Assembly: GCF_004564355.1 (NCBI RefSeq)
Contig: NZ_CP038266.1
Span: 2,542,001-2,606,000, forward strand
DNA from: Microbacterium wangchenii
GTDB taxonomy: Bacteria; Actinomycetota; Actinomycetes; Actinomycetales; Microbacteriaceae
Direction of reading: 5' to 3'
Length of the DNA: 64,000 bases
The notes under the pieces are model-generated. The model was not told where the DNA came from. It worked only from the letters and a program-made list of their open reading frames with translations, and searched no databases. This document shows, in pieces, positions 55,931 through 64,000 of this stretch; the stretch's first letter is position 1; every line of letters starts with the position of its first letter. The translations under genes and the position numbers were made by a program.

Positions 55931-57169
55931 ATGACACGGCACAGCACGCGCGTCTGGCTCGGCGCCGGGACGCTCCTCGTGACCGGTTCGCTCGCACTCA
56001 CGGCGTGCGGTTCGGGATTCGACGACGGCGGGGGCGGCTCGGAGGAATCGGCCGACGGCGCGCTCACCGTCCTGATCGGCTCCTCCGGAGAGGCCGAGAC
56101 CAGTGCGGTCGAGGAGGCCGTCGCGGCGTGGTCGGAGGAGTCGGGCGTCGAGGCGGAGGTGCAGGTGGCCAACGACCTGCCGCAGCAGCTGTCGCAGGGC
56201 TTCGCCGCGGGATCGCCGCCCGACCTGTTCTACCTCGCGCCCGAGGCGCTGGCCGGCTACGCGGAGAACGGGTCCATCCAGGCGTACGGCGACGAACTCG
56301 CCAACAAGGACGATTTCTACCCCTCGCTCGTGGAGAACTTCACCCTCGACGGCGAGTTCTACTGCGCCCCGAAGGACTTCTCCACCCTCGCGCTCATCAT
56401 CAACACCGACCTGTGGGCCGAGGCGGGCCTCACCGACGCCGACATCCCCACCGACTGGGATTCCCTCGCCGCCGCTGCGCAGCGCCTGACCACCGACGGC
56501 CAGGTGGGTCTCGCGTTCGGCGCGGAGTACCAGCGGCTCGGCGCCTTCATGGCGCAGGCCGGCGGAGGGCTGCTCGTCGACGGCCAGGCCGTCGCCAACA
56601 GCCCGGAGAACGTCGAGGCGCTCACCTACGTCCAGAGCCACCTGACCGACGGCAGCTTCGCCTTCGCCGCCGACATCGGCGCCGGATGGGGTGGCGAGGC
56701 CTTCGGCACGGGGGCTGCCGCCATGGTCATCGAGGGCAACTGGATCACCGGCACGCTGACCAACGACTACCCCGACGTGAACTACACCGTGGCCGAGCTT
56801 CCCGCCGGCCCCGCCGGCCAGGGCACGCTGCAGTTCACCAACTGCTGGGGCATGGCCGCCGACAGCGCCGACCAGGACTCCGCGCTCGAGCTCGTCGAGT
56901 ACCTCACGGGCACCGATCAGCAGCTGACCTTCTCAGAGGCGTTCGGCCCGATGCCCTCGATCGAGTCGGCCGCGGCCACGTGGACCGACGAGAACCCCGA
57001 ACTCGCGGCCTTCCTCGCCGGAGCCGAGTACGCGCAGTTCCCGCCGACCATCGCCGGGGCAGCGGAGGTCATCTCCGACTTCAACGCGCAGCTGGAGTCC
57101 CTCGCCACCGGCGACCCGCAGACGATCCTCGACTCGGTGCAGTCCAACCTCGAGGCGATCGTCGAGTGA
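55931..57169 (+). CDS. CUT1 extracellular sugar-binding lipoprotein
   Basis: A 412-residue substrate-binding protein of the maltose/oligosaccharide class. The signal peptide ends in LTAC with a short Gly/Ser/Asp linker. The mature part contains PPDLFYLAPEALAGYAENG, YCAPKDFSTLALIINTDLW, TDGQVGLAFG and WGMAADS segments typical of family 1 solute-binding proteins. The ATG at 55931 follows GAAGGAGAG. It is the first gene of a four-gene operon with two permeases and a glucosidase. The glucosidase suggests an alpha-glucan oligosaccharide or a glucosylated disaccharide. Confidence 0.9.
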   Translation: MTRHSTRVWLGAGTLLVTGSLALTACGSGFDDGGGGSEESADGALTVLIGSSGEAETSAVEEAVAAWSEESGVEAEVQVANDLPQQLSQGFAAGSPPDLFYLAPEALAGYAENGSIQAYGDELANKDDFYPSLVENFTLDGEFYCAPKDFSTLALIINTDLWAEAGLTDADIPTDWDSLAAAAQRLTTDGQVGLAFGAEYQRLGAFMAQAGGGLLVDGQAVANSPENVEALTYVQSHLTDGSFAFAADIGAGWGGEAFGTGAAAMVIEGNWITGTLTNDYPDVNYTVAELPAGPAGQGTLQFTNCWGMAADSADQDSALELVEYLTGTDQQLTFSEAFGPMPSIESAAATWTDENPELAAFLAGAEYAQFPPTIAGAAEVISDFNAQLESLATGDPQTILDSVQSNLEAIVE

Positions 57170-57195
57170 GCCGCATCCGCTGATCGGGCGCGGAC

Positions 57196-58305
57196 ATGAC
57201 CGCTGTATCGACACCGTCCCGCCGCGCCGGGTCCTCCGGGATCCGGCGCGGCGAGGCGACCGCCGGATGGATCTTCACGCTTCCCGTGCTGATCATCCTG
57301 GGCGTCTTCCTCCTCATCCCCGTGCTGATGGCGCTGTGGGTGAGCTTCTCGGACTGGACCGGTCGCGGCAGTCCCTTCTCCGGCGACGTCAGCTTCGTCG
57401 GCGGTGAGAACTACGCCGCCATCACCACCGGCGGAGGGCTCGCCGAGCGCGACTTCGGCATCGCCCTGCGCAACAACGCGTGGTACGTGGTGCTGGTGGT
57501 CCCGCTGCAGACGGCGCTGTCGCTGTTCCTGGCGGTCCTGGTCAACGGGGCGGTCCTGCGCGGCCGCGGCTTCTTCCGCACGGCGTTCTATTTCCCCTCG
57601 GTCACCAGCACCGTGGCGATCACCGTGCTGTGGCTGTTCCTCTTCTCCACCTCCGGCGCGATCAACCAGGTGCTGTCGTGGATCGGCATCAACGGGCCGA
57701 ACTGGTTCAACGAGCCCAGCGGCGTCGTCCACAACCTGCTCGGAGCCTTCGGCGTGCGCACCGGACCCGACGCCCTCACGCAGTCGGAGTTCCTCGGGGT
57801 GTCGTGGTGGGACTGGCTCGCCGGTCCCTCGGTGGCGATGTCGGCCTTCGTCCTGATGGCCGTCTTCACCACCTCGGGCACCTTCATGCTGCTGTTCATC
57901 GCCGCGCTGCAGAACCTCTCCGGCGACGTCGACGAGGCGGCCATGGTGGATGGCGCGAACGGATGGCAGCGCTTCTGGCGGGTCACGCTCCCCCAGCTCA
58001 AGCCGACCCTGTTCACGGTCCTGACCCTCGGCCTGATCGGCTGCTGGCAGGTGTTCGACCAGATCTACACCGGCACGCAGGGCGGCCCGGGCAAGACGAC
58101 CCTCACCCCCGCCTATCTCAGCTACAACTCCGCATTCATCTCGCAGGAGTGGGGGCAGGGCGCGGCCATCGCGTTCGTGCTGTTCGTCATCATCGTGGCC
58201 TTCACGATCCTGCAGCGCTTCATCCTCCGCGATCGCCCGGTCTCCCGGCGCCGCGCCCGGCAGTACGAGGTGCGCCCGGCGGCGCGGAAGGGAACGACAC
58301 GATGA
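57196..58305 (+). CDS. CUT1 sugar ABC transporter permease (MalF-like)
   Basis: A 369-residue membrane subunit with about seven membrane segments. The EAA-loop region that contacts the ATPase reads DEAAMVDGANGWQRFWRVTLPQL. A large extracytoplasmic part lies between residues about 40 and 85. The N-terminus is cytoplasmic and basic. The ATG at 57196 has a weak upstream site. Its TGA overlaps the ATG of the next permease (58302-58305). No ATPase gene is in the operon; as in many actinobacteria, a shared ATPase such as MsiK encoded elsewhere would energise it. Confidence 0.91.
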   Translation: MTAVSTPSRRAGSSGIRRGEATAGWIFTLPVLIILGVFLLIPVLMALWVSFSDWTGRGSPFSGDVSFVGGENYAAITTGGGLAERDFGIALRNNAWYVVLVVPLQTALSLFLAVLVNGAVLRGRGFFRTAFYFPSVTSTVAITVLWLFLFSTSGAINQVLSWIGINGPNWFNEPSGVVHNLLGAFGVRTGPDALTQSEFLGVSWWDWLAGPSVAMSAFVLMAVFTTSGTFMLLFIAALQNLSGDVDEAAMVDGANGWQRFWRVTLPQLKPTLFTVLTLGLIGCWQVFDQIYTGTQGGPGKTTLTPAYLSYNSAFISQEWGQGAAIAFVLFVIIVAFTILQRFILRDRPVSRRRARQYEVRPAARKGTTR

Positions 58306-59228
58306 CCGCCGCAGCCACCGGCCTGCAGGCCGACGTGCTCATCGAGCAGGAGCAGACCGGCGGCGACCGCGGCCGCCCCGTCCGCCGGCGCCGCCTCCCC
58401 CGCAAGACGGTGATGTGGCAGATCGTCCTCTACGTCGTGCTCGCCGCACTCGCCGTCGTCTACATCTATCCGTTCCTCGTGCAGGTCGCCACGTCTTTCA
58501 AGACCAACGACGCCGCCGCCGTCGATCCGGTCTCCCTCATCCCCTCCCCATTCACATGGGCGGCGTACGAGCAGCTGTTCCTGCGGTCGGATTTCCCCAC
58601 GTGGTTCGCCAACTCGGCCATCGTGACGATCCTCGTCACCCTGGGGCGGGTCTTCTTCAACTCCCTCGCCGGGTACGCGCTCGCGCGGCTGCGCTTCCGC
58701 GGCCGCGGGATCGTGTTCGCGGCGCTCGTGGCCGTCATGGCCGTGCCCACGGTGGTGCTCCTCATCCCGAAGTTCCTCGTCATCAACCAGCTGGGCATGT
58801 ACGACTCCTATGCGGGCATGGTGCTGCCGTTGCTGGTGGATGCGGCGGGGGTGTTCATCATGAAGAACTTCTTCGAATCCATCCCGGCCTCCGTCGAGGA
58901 GCAGGCCCGGATCGACGGGGCCGGGACGTTCCGGATCTTCTGGTCGGTCGTGCTGCCGATGGCGCGCCCCGCCCTCATCACGATCGTGATCCTGTCGTTC
59001 CAGGGCTCGTGGAACGAGCTCAGCCACTTCGTCATCTCCACCCAGTCGCCCGAGCTGACCACCCTCACCAAGGGTGTGGCCTCACTCGCGAGCGGACAGC
59101 TCAGCCAGGGCAGCCAGTACCCCATCAAGCTCGCGGCCGCGGCCATCATGACGATCCCCGTCGCCGTGGTGTTCTTCATTTTCCAGCGCCGCATCATGAA
59201 CGCCAGTGAAGGAGCCGTCAAGGAATGA
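58302..59228 (+). CDS. CUT1 sugar ABC transporter permease (MalG-like)
   Basis: The 308-residue partner permease. After a basic N-terminus come six membrane segments, the TSFKTNDAA motif after the first helix and the EAA-loop region EEQARIDGAGTFRIFWSVVLP that couples to the ATPase. It ends with FQRRIMNASEGAVKE, a typical MalG-type C-terminus. Its start lies within the stop of the first permease, and its own stop overlaps the ATG of the glucosidase gene (59225-59228), so the three are translationally chained. Confidence 0.92.
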   Translation: MTAAATGLQADVLIEQEQTGGDRGRPVRRRRLPRKTVMWQIVLYVVLAALAVVYIYPFLVQVATSFKTNDAAAVDPVSLIPSPFTWAAYEQLFLRSDFPTWFANSAIVTILVTLGRVFFNSLAGYALARLRFRGRGIVFAALVAVMAVPTVVLLIPKFLVINQLGMYDSYAGMVLPLLVDAAGVFIMKNFFESIPASVEEQARIDGAGTFRIFWSVVLPMARPALITIVILSFQGSWNELSHFVISTQSPELTTLTKGVASLASGQLSQGSQYPIKLAAAAIMTIPVAVVFFIFQRRIMNASEGAVKE

Positions 59229-61156
59229 CCCGCGAGAACGAGGGCCTGCCGCATCCGCTGCAGCCCCTGCTTTCCGATGCCCTCATCGCGCTGCGCGCCC
59301 CGACCCAGGTGTGGTCGCGCGCCGGCGGCGACAGCGCGGCCGCGATCGACGGGATCTACCACGGCGACGTGCGTCACGTCCGGGGAATCGAGCTGTCGTG
59401 CGCGGAGTCGAGGATCGAGTGGATCTCGGTTGCGCCGGACGGCCCCGCCCGCATCGTCTTCGACGGGCTGCTGCGGGGCGTGGACGACGCCACGCCCGAC
59501 CCGAAGGTGCGGCTCACGCGCGATCGGCGCGTGGCGGCCGGGCGGATGCGCGAGACGCTCACGGTGCGCTCGCACGCGCCGCACGCGGTGTCCATGACGC
59601 TCGCACTGCGACTCGTCCCCGACTTCGCGCTGCTGCACGAGGTGAAGTCGGGCGCGCACGCCCCGCGCACGGCGGAGATCGCGGTGTCCGGCACCGCTGC
59701 CACGGTGCGCACGGCGAGCGCCTGGTTCGAGGTGGCGGCACCGGGCGCCCACCTCGCCGCCGAGGGTGGCGTCGTCGTGGCGACGTGGACGGTGGACCTC
59801 CCACCCCGCGGGGAAGCCGTGCGCGAGTGGGCGGTCGAGCTGCACGACGAAACGCTCGTCGTACAGGCGGCAGCCGGGCCCGGGACGTGGGCCGCGGCGG
59901 CGGGCGCTGTGGGGGCGCCGGCCGCCACGGCGGGCGATCCGCGGCTGGGGCGCTGGCTCGAGGTGGCCCTCGGCGACCTCGACGCCCTGCGCCTCGCGCT
60001 GCCCGACGCACCCCGTGACGAGTTCTTCGCCGCGGGTGCGCCGTGGTTCTTCACGCTCTTCGGACGCGACTCGCTGTGGGCGGCGAGGCTGACCCTTCCG
60101 CTGGGCACCGACATGGCCGCATCCACTCTTCGGGTGCTGGCGCGTCTGCAGGGCACGCGGGACGACCCCGCCACGGCGCAGGAGCCGGGGAAGATCCTGC
60201 ACGAGTTGCGGGCGTCGGCGATCCAGCTGCCGGGCGAGGGCATCGTGCTGCCGCCGCAGTACTACGGCAGCGTGGATGCCACGCCGCTGTGGGTCTGCCT
60301 GCTCGCCGATGCGTGGCGGGCCGGCATGCCCGACGCCGAGGTGCGCGAGCTCGTGCCGGCGCTGCGCCGCGCGCTGGCCTGGATGCGGGAGTCCGGCGAC
60401 AGCGACGGCGACGGGTTCCTCGACTACATCGACCGGATGGGGACCGGTCTGGCCAACCAGGGGTGGAAGGACTCCGGCGACTCCATCCAGTGGCGCGACG
60501 GCACCCTGGCCACCGGTCCGATCGCGTTGTGCGAAGTGCAGGGCTACGCGTACGAGGCGGCGCGCGGCGGGGCCGACCTGCTGGAGGCGTTCGGCGACGA
60601 CGGCGACGATCCGGCGGGCCTCCGCGCCTGGGCCGCCGATCTCAGGGCGCGCTTCGCGGGGGCGTACTGGGTGGAGACCCCCGAGGGCCGCTACCCCGCC
60701 GTCGCGCTGGATCGCGACAAGAACCCCGTCGACACGCTCACGAGCAACATCGGGCACCTGCTGGGGACGGGGATCCTCGAACCCGACGAGGAGGCGCACG
60801 TGGCGGGGCTGCTGCTCGGGCCGACGATGTCCAGCGGCTACGGCATCCGCACGATGTCGACGCGGGCCGCCGGCTTCTGGCCGCTGTCGTACCACGGCGG
60901 CAGCGTGTGGGTGCACGACACCGCGATCGCGATCAACGGGATGCTGCGCGCAGGCCTGCGGGACGCCGCCGTTCAGGCCGTGGACGGGCTGCTCGCGGCC
61001 GCCGAGGGGTTCGCGTACCGGGTGCCCGAGCTGCACGCCGGCGACGCCGCATCCGAGAGGTCCGTGCCCGCCCCCTACCCCGCGGCCTGCCGCCCGCAGG
61101 CGTGGTCGGCGGCGGCGGCGGTGACCTGCCTCCAGGTGCTCACGGCCGCCGGCTAG
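59225..61156 (+). CDS. Glycogen-debranching-like glucosidase (GDE N-terminal domain plus helical barrel)
   Basis: A 643-residue protein with an N-terminal beta-sandwich like the amylo-alpha-1,6-glucosidase N-terminal domain (residues about 25-220: GIYHGDVRHVRGIEL) and a C-terminal (alpha/alpha)6 barrel (about 240-640: PWFFTLFGRDSLWAAR, QGWKDSGDSIQW, ALCEVQGYAYEA, GYGIRTMSTRA). The FGRDS and QGWKDS blocks are the signature of this group of glycosidases; acidic residues there are the probable catalytic pair. There is no signal peptide, so it acts in the cytoplasm on the sugar imported by the linked transporter. The gene overlaps the permease stop by 4 bp. The true linkage cleaved is unknown. 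Confidence 0.87.
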   Translation: MTRENEGLPHPLQPLLSDALIALRAPTQVWSRAGGDSAAAIDGIYHGDVRHVRGIELSCAESRIEWISVAPDGPARIVFDGLLRGVDDATPDPKVRLTRDRRVAAGRMRETLTVRSHAPHAVSMTLALRLVPDFALLHEVKSGAHAPRTAEIAVSGTAATVRTASAWFEVAAPGAHLAAEGGVVVATWTVDLPPRGEAVREWAVELHDETLVVQAAAGPGTWAAAAGAVGAPAATAGDPRLGRWLEVALGDLDALRLALPDAPRDEFFAAGAPWFFTLFGRDSLWAARLTLPLGTDMAASTLRVLARLQGTRDDPATAQEPGKILHELRASAIQLPGEGIVLPPQYYGSVDATPLWVCLLADAWRAGMPDAEVRELVPALRRALAWMRESGDSDGDGFLDYIDRMGTGLANQGWKDSGDSIQWRDGTLATGPIALCEVQGYAYEAARGGADLLEAFGDDGDDPAGLRAWAADLRARFAGAYWVETPEGRYPAVALDRDKNPVDTLTSNIGHLLGTGILEPDEEAHVAGLLLGPTMSSGYGIRTMSTRAAGFWPLSYHGGSVWVHDTAIAINGMLRAGLRDAAVQAVDGLLAAAEGFAYRVPELHAGDAASERSVPAPYPAACRPQAWSAAAAVTCLQVLTAAG

Positions 61157-61210
61157 ACCAACACCGCCGCGCCGCCGGGCGCCGCCGGCGGGCGCGGTCG
61201 TCCATCGCCG

Positions 61211-61284
61211 TTCGAAACTCAGGAGATCCGGGCACTTCGGCGCCCCCGGCGACCCCGCCGGCGGCGTGTCTCCTGAGTTTTGAA
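61211..61284. repeat. PAL-C copy 2
   Basis: 74 bp with ends TTCGAAACTCAGGAGA and TCTCCTGAGTTTTGAA, and the same internal left block TCCGGGCACTTCGG as copies 1 and 3. It has the same orientation as copies 1 and 3. Confidence 0.92.
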
Positions 61285-61403
61285 CCGCCGCGCGCCACCA
61301 CCGCCGAGCGGCCTCCGTCCCCACCGCCGGCGGCTGGCAGTGAACCGCCGTGCCGCGCCGCCGCCCGTCGCCCGGCTTCGCCGCCGGGCCGTGCCTGGCC
61401 GCG

Positions 61404-61478
61404 TTCAAAACTCAGGAGATCCGGGCACTTCGGCGCTCCCGGCGGCCCCCGCCGACGGCGTGTCTCCTGAGTTTTGAA
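61404..61478. repeat. PAL-C copy 3
   Basis: 75 bp with perfect 16-bp inverted ends TTCAAAACTCAGGAGA / TCTCCTGAGTTTTGAA. It has the same orientation as copies 1 and 2 and lies 30 bp past the stop of the AbiEi/DUF559-like gene. Confidence 0.92.
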
Positions 61479-61508
61479 CCGAAACGGATGCCGCGAACAA
61501 CCCGGGCT

Positions 61509-62372
61509 TCAACGGCGACGCGGCGCCGGCCCACGTTCCAGCAGGCCGCGAAGGGCCGCGAGCACACGGTCGGCGTGCCACATAATGTCCTCGGCGATCG
61601 GCCGGTAGGTGCAATAGCCGAGCGCGGCGGCCGCCTGATCGCGGCGGAGGTCGGCGCGGCGCGCCTCCCAGCTGGAGTGGTGTTCTTCACTGTCGCACTC
61701 GATGATGAGCCATCCGGCGACGACGAAGTCCACCCGCCCCACGCCTCGGATCTCCACCTGGACGTCGAAGGAGCATCCGACCCTGCGGAGGAGGAGACGC
61801 ATCAACGACTCGGGTCCGCTCCCTGCCCGAGGATCCAGCATCCGTCGCAGAACCCGGTATCGGCGAGGAAGGTGAGCGAACAGCTCGCCGAGTTCGTCAT
61901 CGCGGATGACACCCAGGCGAAGCGCCGAGTCCAGCGTCGCGACAGCCGCCCGCGGCTCCTGGCATCTCACCGCATGAAGGACCGCATCGAAGGGCTCGAC
62001 GGCGCACGCCCGCGGATGCGGGTGCCGCACCGGGCCGTCCCAATGGCGGAACACCTGCGTGCCGACGGTCCGCATCCGACCCGCGTTCACGGGGAGGTGG
62101 ACGTGCACCTTGGACGCGCTGAGGACGAAGACGCCGCGGCGGCGCAACTCCGACACGCAGGTGAGGCGCCCTCCGACGCGCGCGGCTGTTCGCAGGTCGG
62201 CGTCGTCGGTCGGCAGGAGGTAGACGCCGTTGCGCGCTCGGACGAGCTCGTCGCGCCGGACCGCCGCGGTGATGGCACGTCCGGTCCAGCCCTCGGCGAG
62301 GAGATCCGCGCGGGAGCGGGCGAACGGGACGGGTGCGGGGGCGAAAGCGTGAGGTCGACCATCCCAGGGCAT
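61509..62372 (-). CDS. AbiEi-like N-terminal plus DUF559/Vsr-like endonuclease-fold protein
   Basis: A 287-residue two-part protein common as a variable gene in actinobacteria. The N-terminal half (RSRADLLAEGWTGRAITAAVRRDELVRARNGVYLL is at about residues 22-56) resembles the winged helix of AbiEi-type antitoxin/transcription factors. The C-terminal quarter has DFVVAGWLIIECDSEEHH, a PD-(D/E)xK-type core with Asp, Glu and Cys-Asp, then RRDQAAAALGY, as in DUF559 and Vsr-like nucleases. The start is ATG 62372. It stands alone, bracketed by inverted PAL-C copies at 61404 and 62480. A role in DNA metabolism or defence is possible but unproven. Confidence 0.72.
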   Translation of the reverse strand: MPWDGRPHAFAPAPVPFARSRADLLAEGWTGRAITAAVRRDELVRARNGVYLLPTDDADLRTAARVGGRLTCVSELRRRGVFVLSASKVHVHLPVNAGRMRTVGTQVFRHWDGPVRHPHPRACAVEPFDAVLHAVRCQEPRAAVATLDSALRLGVIRDDELGELFAHLPRRYRVLRRMLDPRAGSGPESLMRLLLRRVGCSFDVQVEIRGVGRVDFVVAGWLIIECDSEEHHSSWEARRADLRRDQAAAALGYCTYRPIAEDIMWHADRVLAALRGLLERGPAPRRR

Positions 62373-62692
62373 GCCGCCACCCTGGTCCGTCGAGGTACTC
62401 ACCGGCCGGCATCCGGCGCGGGTGTGCACAGATGGCGGCGATCGGCGCCTGGGGAGGAGAGGTCGCCCATCCGGGCCTGTTCAAAACTCAGGAGACACGC
62501 CGCCGCCGTGGTCGTGGACGGGGCCCGAAGGCGGATATCTCCTGAGTTCTGAACGCGTCGGCGAGAACAGCAAGCCCACGAGAGCAGCGCGAGCCGCGCC
62601 GGATGGACCGCGCCGGAGCGAGGCATGAGAACGCTCCTCCCCCGGGTCGCAAGGGTCTGGCCCGGCCCACGGCTCGCGCCTAACCTCGGGGC
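62373..62692. other. Gap between divergent genes, with PAL-C copy 4
   Basis: A 320-bp divergent intergenic region. It holds PAL-C copy 4 at 62480-62553 and, on the right, a TAACCT -10-like box at 62680-62685 about 8 nt before the next ATG. I see no credible gene in the rest. Confidence 0.65.
62480..62553. repeat. PAL-C copy 4, inverted orientation
   Basis: 74 bp with ends TTCAAAACTCAGGAGA and TCTCCTGAGTTCTGAA. The internal blocks are reversed relative to copies 1-3: CACGCCG on the left and CCGAAG on the right. It lies in a divergent gap, 108 bp upstream of the AbiEi/DUF559-like start. Confidence 0.92.
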
Positions 62693-63811
62693 ATGCTCCC
62701 CCGAGACCTCCCCGACAACGCACAGCTCCTGAACCTCATCGAGGCGCGCACTCCGGGCAGCGTCAGCCTGGTGATCGGCTCCTCGCCGCTGCAGGCCGAC
62801 CACGACCGGGCCCGGATCGCCCTGCGCGACGCGATCGACGAAGCCGCCCGGCGGCTCGAGGCGGTCGAACTCCCCCGCGGCGCACGCGCCGCCACCGTCG
62901 AACGGCTGCGCGAGGCCCTGCAGGACGACGAACTGTGGGCGAACCAGTCCCGCGGCATGCTCATCCTCGCCACCCCCGACGAGATCCAGTGGTACCGGCT
63001 GCCGTTCGAGGTGAGCGACGACGTGTCCGTCGGCGATCGCTTCGACCTGCGGATGCTGCTGCGTGCGCGCTCGGACGCCTCATCCGCGTACGTCCTGCAG
63101 CTCTCTCGGGGCCTGGTCCGCCTCACCGAGATCGCATCGGGCACCGACCTCGTCGAGCATCCGCTGCACCTCCCCGACGACCACGACCTGATGCTCGAGC
63201 ACGCCTCCAACGACGGTCGCGCCGACCGCCTGTCCGCGCAGGGGTCGGACGGCGACCGGCCCGAGCGGGAACGCTTCTGCCGTGCCGTGAATGGTGCCGT
63301 GGTGAGCGTCATCCCTCGCCACGCGCTCCTGATCCTCGCGGTAACCGATGACTTCCGGCCGGCGTACCGCGCCGAGAACACCCACTCCCTGCTGCTGGAC
63401 GACGAGATCCCGGCGCATCCGGAGTCGCTCGCCGACCAAGAGCTCGCCGACCGCGCCCTGGAGGTGCTCCGCCTCCGCCGCGAGCGCAAGGTGGCGCAGT
63501 GGAAGGAGCGGTTCGGCACGCTCCGCGCGCAGGAACTCGCGACCTCGCGCGTCTCACAGGTGGCCGCCGCGGCCGCCGCTGCGGCGATCGAGGAGCTGCG
63601 GCTGGATCAGGATGCCGAGCGCTCCGGCACCATCGACGAGTACGGCCGCGTGCACTCCGGCGGCGACGGATCGTTCCTCCTGCTCGACCTCGCCGCCGAC
63701 GTGCTCCGCACCGGCGGCACGGTCATGGCCGTTCCACGGGAGGAGCTCACCGACGGTTCGCCCGTGGCGGCGATCCTCCGATTCCCGGTGCCCTCCCCCA
63801 CCGGCGGCTAG
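62693..63811 (+). CDS. baeRF-family protein (bacterial archaeo-eukaryotic release factor domain)
   Basis: A 372-residue protein of the baeRF group (baeRF3/11-like), relatives of eukaryotic eRF1 and Vms1. It begins LPRDLPDNAQLLNLIEARTPGSVSLVIGSSPL and has the middle block SRGMLILATPDEIQWYRLP and FDLRMLLRA. The C-terminal domain has a long helix and DEYGRVHSGGDGSFLLLDLAADVL, where release factors carry the catalytic loop. Whether it frees peptides from stalled ribosomes is inferred from family work on Vms1 and its kin. The ATG at 62693 lies about 8 nt after TAACCT, so it is probably leaderless. Its stop shares CTAG with the convergent YbaK gene. Confidence 0.8.
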   Translation: MLPRDLPDNAQLLNLIEARTPGSVSLVIGSSPLQADHDRARIALRDAIDEAARRLEAVELPRGARAATVERLREALQDDELWANQSRGMLILATPDEIQWYRLPFEVSDDVSVGDRFDLRMLLRARSDASSAYVLQLSRGLVRLTEIASGTDLVEHPLHLPDDHDLMLEHASNDGRADRLSAQGSDGDRPERERFCRAVNGAVVSVIPRHALLILAVTDDFRPAYRAENTHSLLLDDEIPAHPESLADQELADRALEVLRLRRERKVAQWKERFGTLRAQELATSRVSQVAAAAAAAAIEELRLDQDAERSGTIDEYGRVHSGGDGSFLLLDLAADVLRTGGTVMAVPREELTDGSPVAAILRFPVPSPTGG

Positions 63812-64000
63812 TCGACCTTCGCCACCGTCCCGGCCGTCAGGCGCACGAGCTCGTCGAAGCTGAGCGGGAAGATCGTGTGCGGGGTGCCGCCTGCCGCCCA
63901 CAGTTGCGGGAAGGCGGCGAGTGCCTCGTCGACGATCGTGGTGAGCGGCTGCGGATGGCCCGTCGGCGCGACCCCGCCGATGGCCTGACCCGTCGCCTGC
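63808..64000 (-). CDS. YbaK/ProX-type aminoacyl-tRNA deacylase, 5'-truncated
   Basis: Only the last 64 codons are in the window. The C-terminus includes TGQAIGGVAPTGH, a conserved YbaK motif, then TIVDEALAAFPQLWAAGGTPHTIF and a tail ending VAKVD. YbaK-family enzymes remove misacylated amino acids (for example Cys) from tRNA-Pro. The stop TAG (complement of 63808-63810) and the baeRF TAG overlap in the palindrome CTAG. The start and N-terminal half lie outside the window. The family call is strong. Confidence 0.9.
   Translation of the reverse strand, partial: QATGQAIGGVAPTGHPQPLTTIVDEALAAFPQLWAAGGTPHTIFPLSFDELVRLTAGTVAKVD

Larger units (their letters stand above)
61157..61508. other. Gap holding two PAL-C copies, no gene seen
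   Basis: This 352-bp stretch lies between the convergent glucosidase and AbiEi/DUF559-like genes. It contains PAL-C copies 2 and 3 and a 119-bp GC-rich spacer between them, in which I see no promoter, hairpin of note or credible reading frame. Confidence 0.7.

Noticed and set aside
61211-61478. PAL-C copies 2 and 3 as the ends of an insertion sequence.
   Set aside because: Only 119 bp of non-coding sequence lies between them, and the two copies are in the same orientation.

Overview
The window is about 70% GC. It has dense coding, many GTG starts, many start codons lying 6-12 nt downstream of a TAnnnT -10 box with no Shine-Dalgarno, and class Ib nrdHIEF. Together these point to an actinobacterial chromosome, most likely Microbacteriaceae (Microbacterium-like); that family placement is inferred from protein style, not from a search. 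I see no rRNA, tRNA, CRISPR array, transposase or phage gene. Layout: 1-14 kb carries a truncated Stealth glycan phosphotransferase, a metallophosphoesterase, rsmA, a sugar porter, an SDR/F420-reductase/TetR module, tatD-metG, the divergent pair rsmI/protein mannosyltransferase, a DUF255 thioredoxin protein and an aldo/keto reductase. At 14-19 kb lie the large helicase HrpA and a quinone-oxidoreductase-like protein. At 19-25 kb is an arabinose-type operon (LacI, AraD, ChvE-type binding protein, MmsA, MmsB). At 25-32 kb are an unrecognised gene, an M20 peptidase, a Gfo/Idh dehydrogenase, a NYN-LOTUS protein and a second monosaccharide ABC importer. At 32-44 kb are a sirtuin, an ATP-dependent DNA ligase, an LLM oxidoreductase, a ClpC-like unfoldase under two HspR-type boxes, an NhaA-thioredoxin fusion, small membrane proteins and an RsmC/RlmG-like methyltransferase. 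At 44-49 kb are a PIN protein and nrdHIEF. At 49-54 kb are an MFS protein, an alpha/beta hydrolase, an acyl-CoA dehydrogenase, a DUF445 protein and a SixA-like phosphatase. At 54-61 kb is a LacI-controlled CUT1 oligosaccharide importer with a debranching-enzyme-like glucosidase. At 61-64 kb are an AbiEi/DUF559-like protein, a baeRF protein and the 3' end of a YbaK deacylase. How the genes work together: the window is strongly oriented to sugar use. It holds three ABC importers, one MFS sugar porter, two LacI regulators with related operators, AraD and a glucosidase. In both monosaccharide operons a strong hairpin follows the binding-protein gene, which would give it more transcript than the ATPase and permease genes. 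The most unusual structure is a set of about 70-75 bp palindromic elements. There are ten copies in four sequence families, named here PAL-A to PAL-D. Seven of the ten sit at gene 3' ends. Three of the families bracket small accessory cassettes: SDR/F420-reductase/TetR, an orphan PIN gene, and the AbiEi/DUF559-like gene. I found no nuclease or transposase that would mobilise them.
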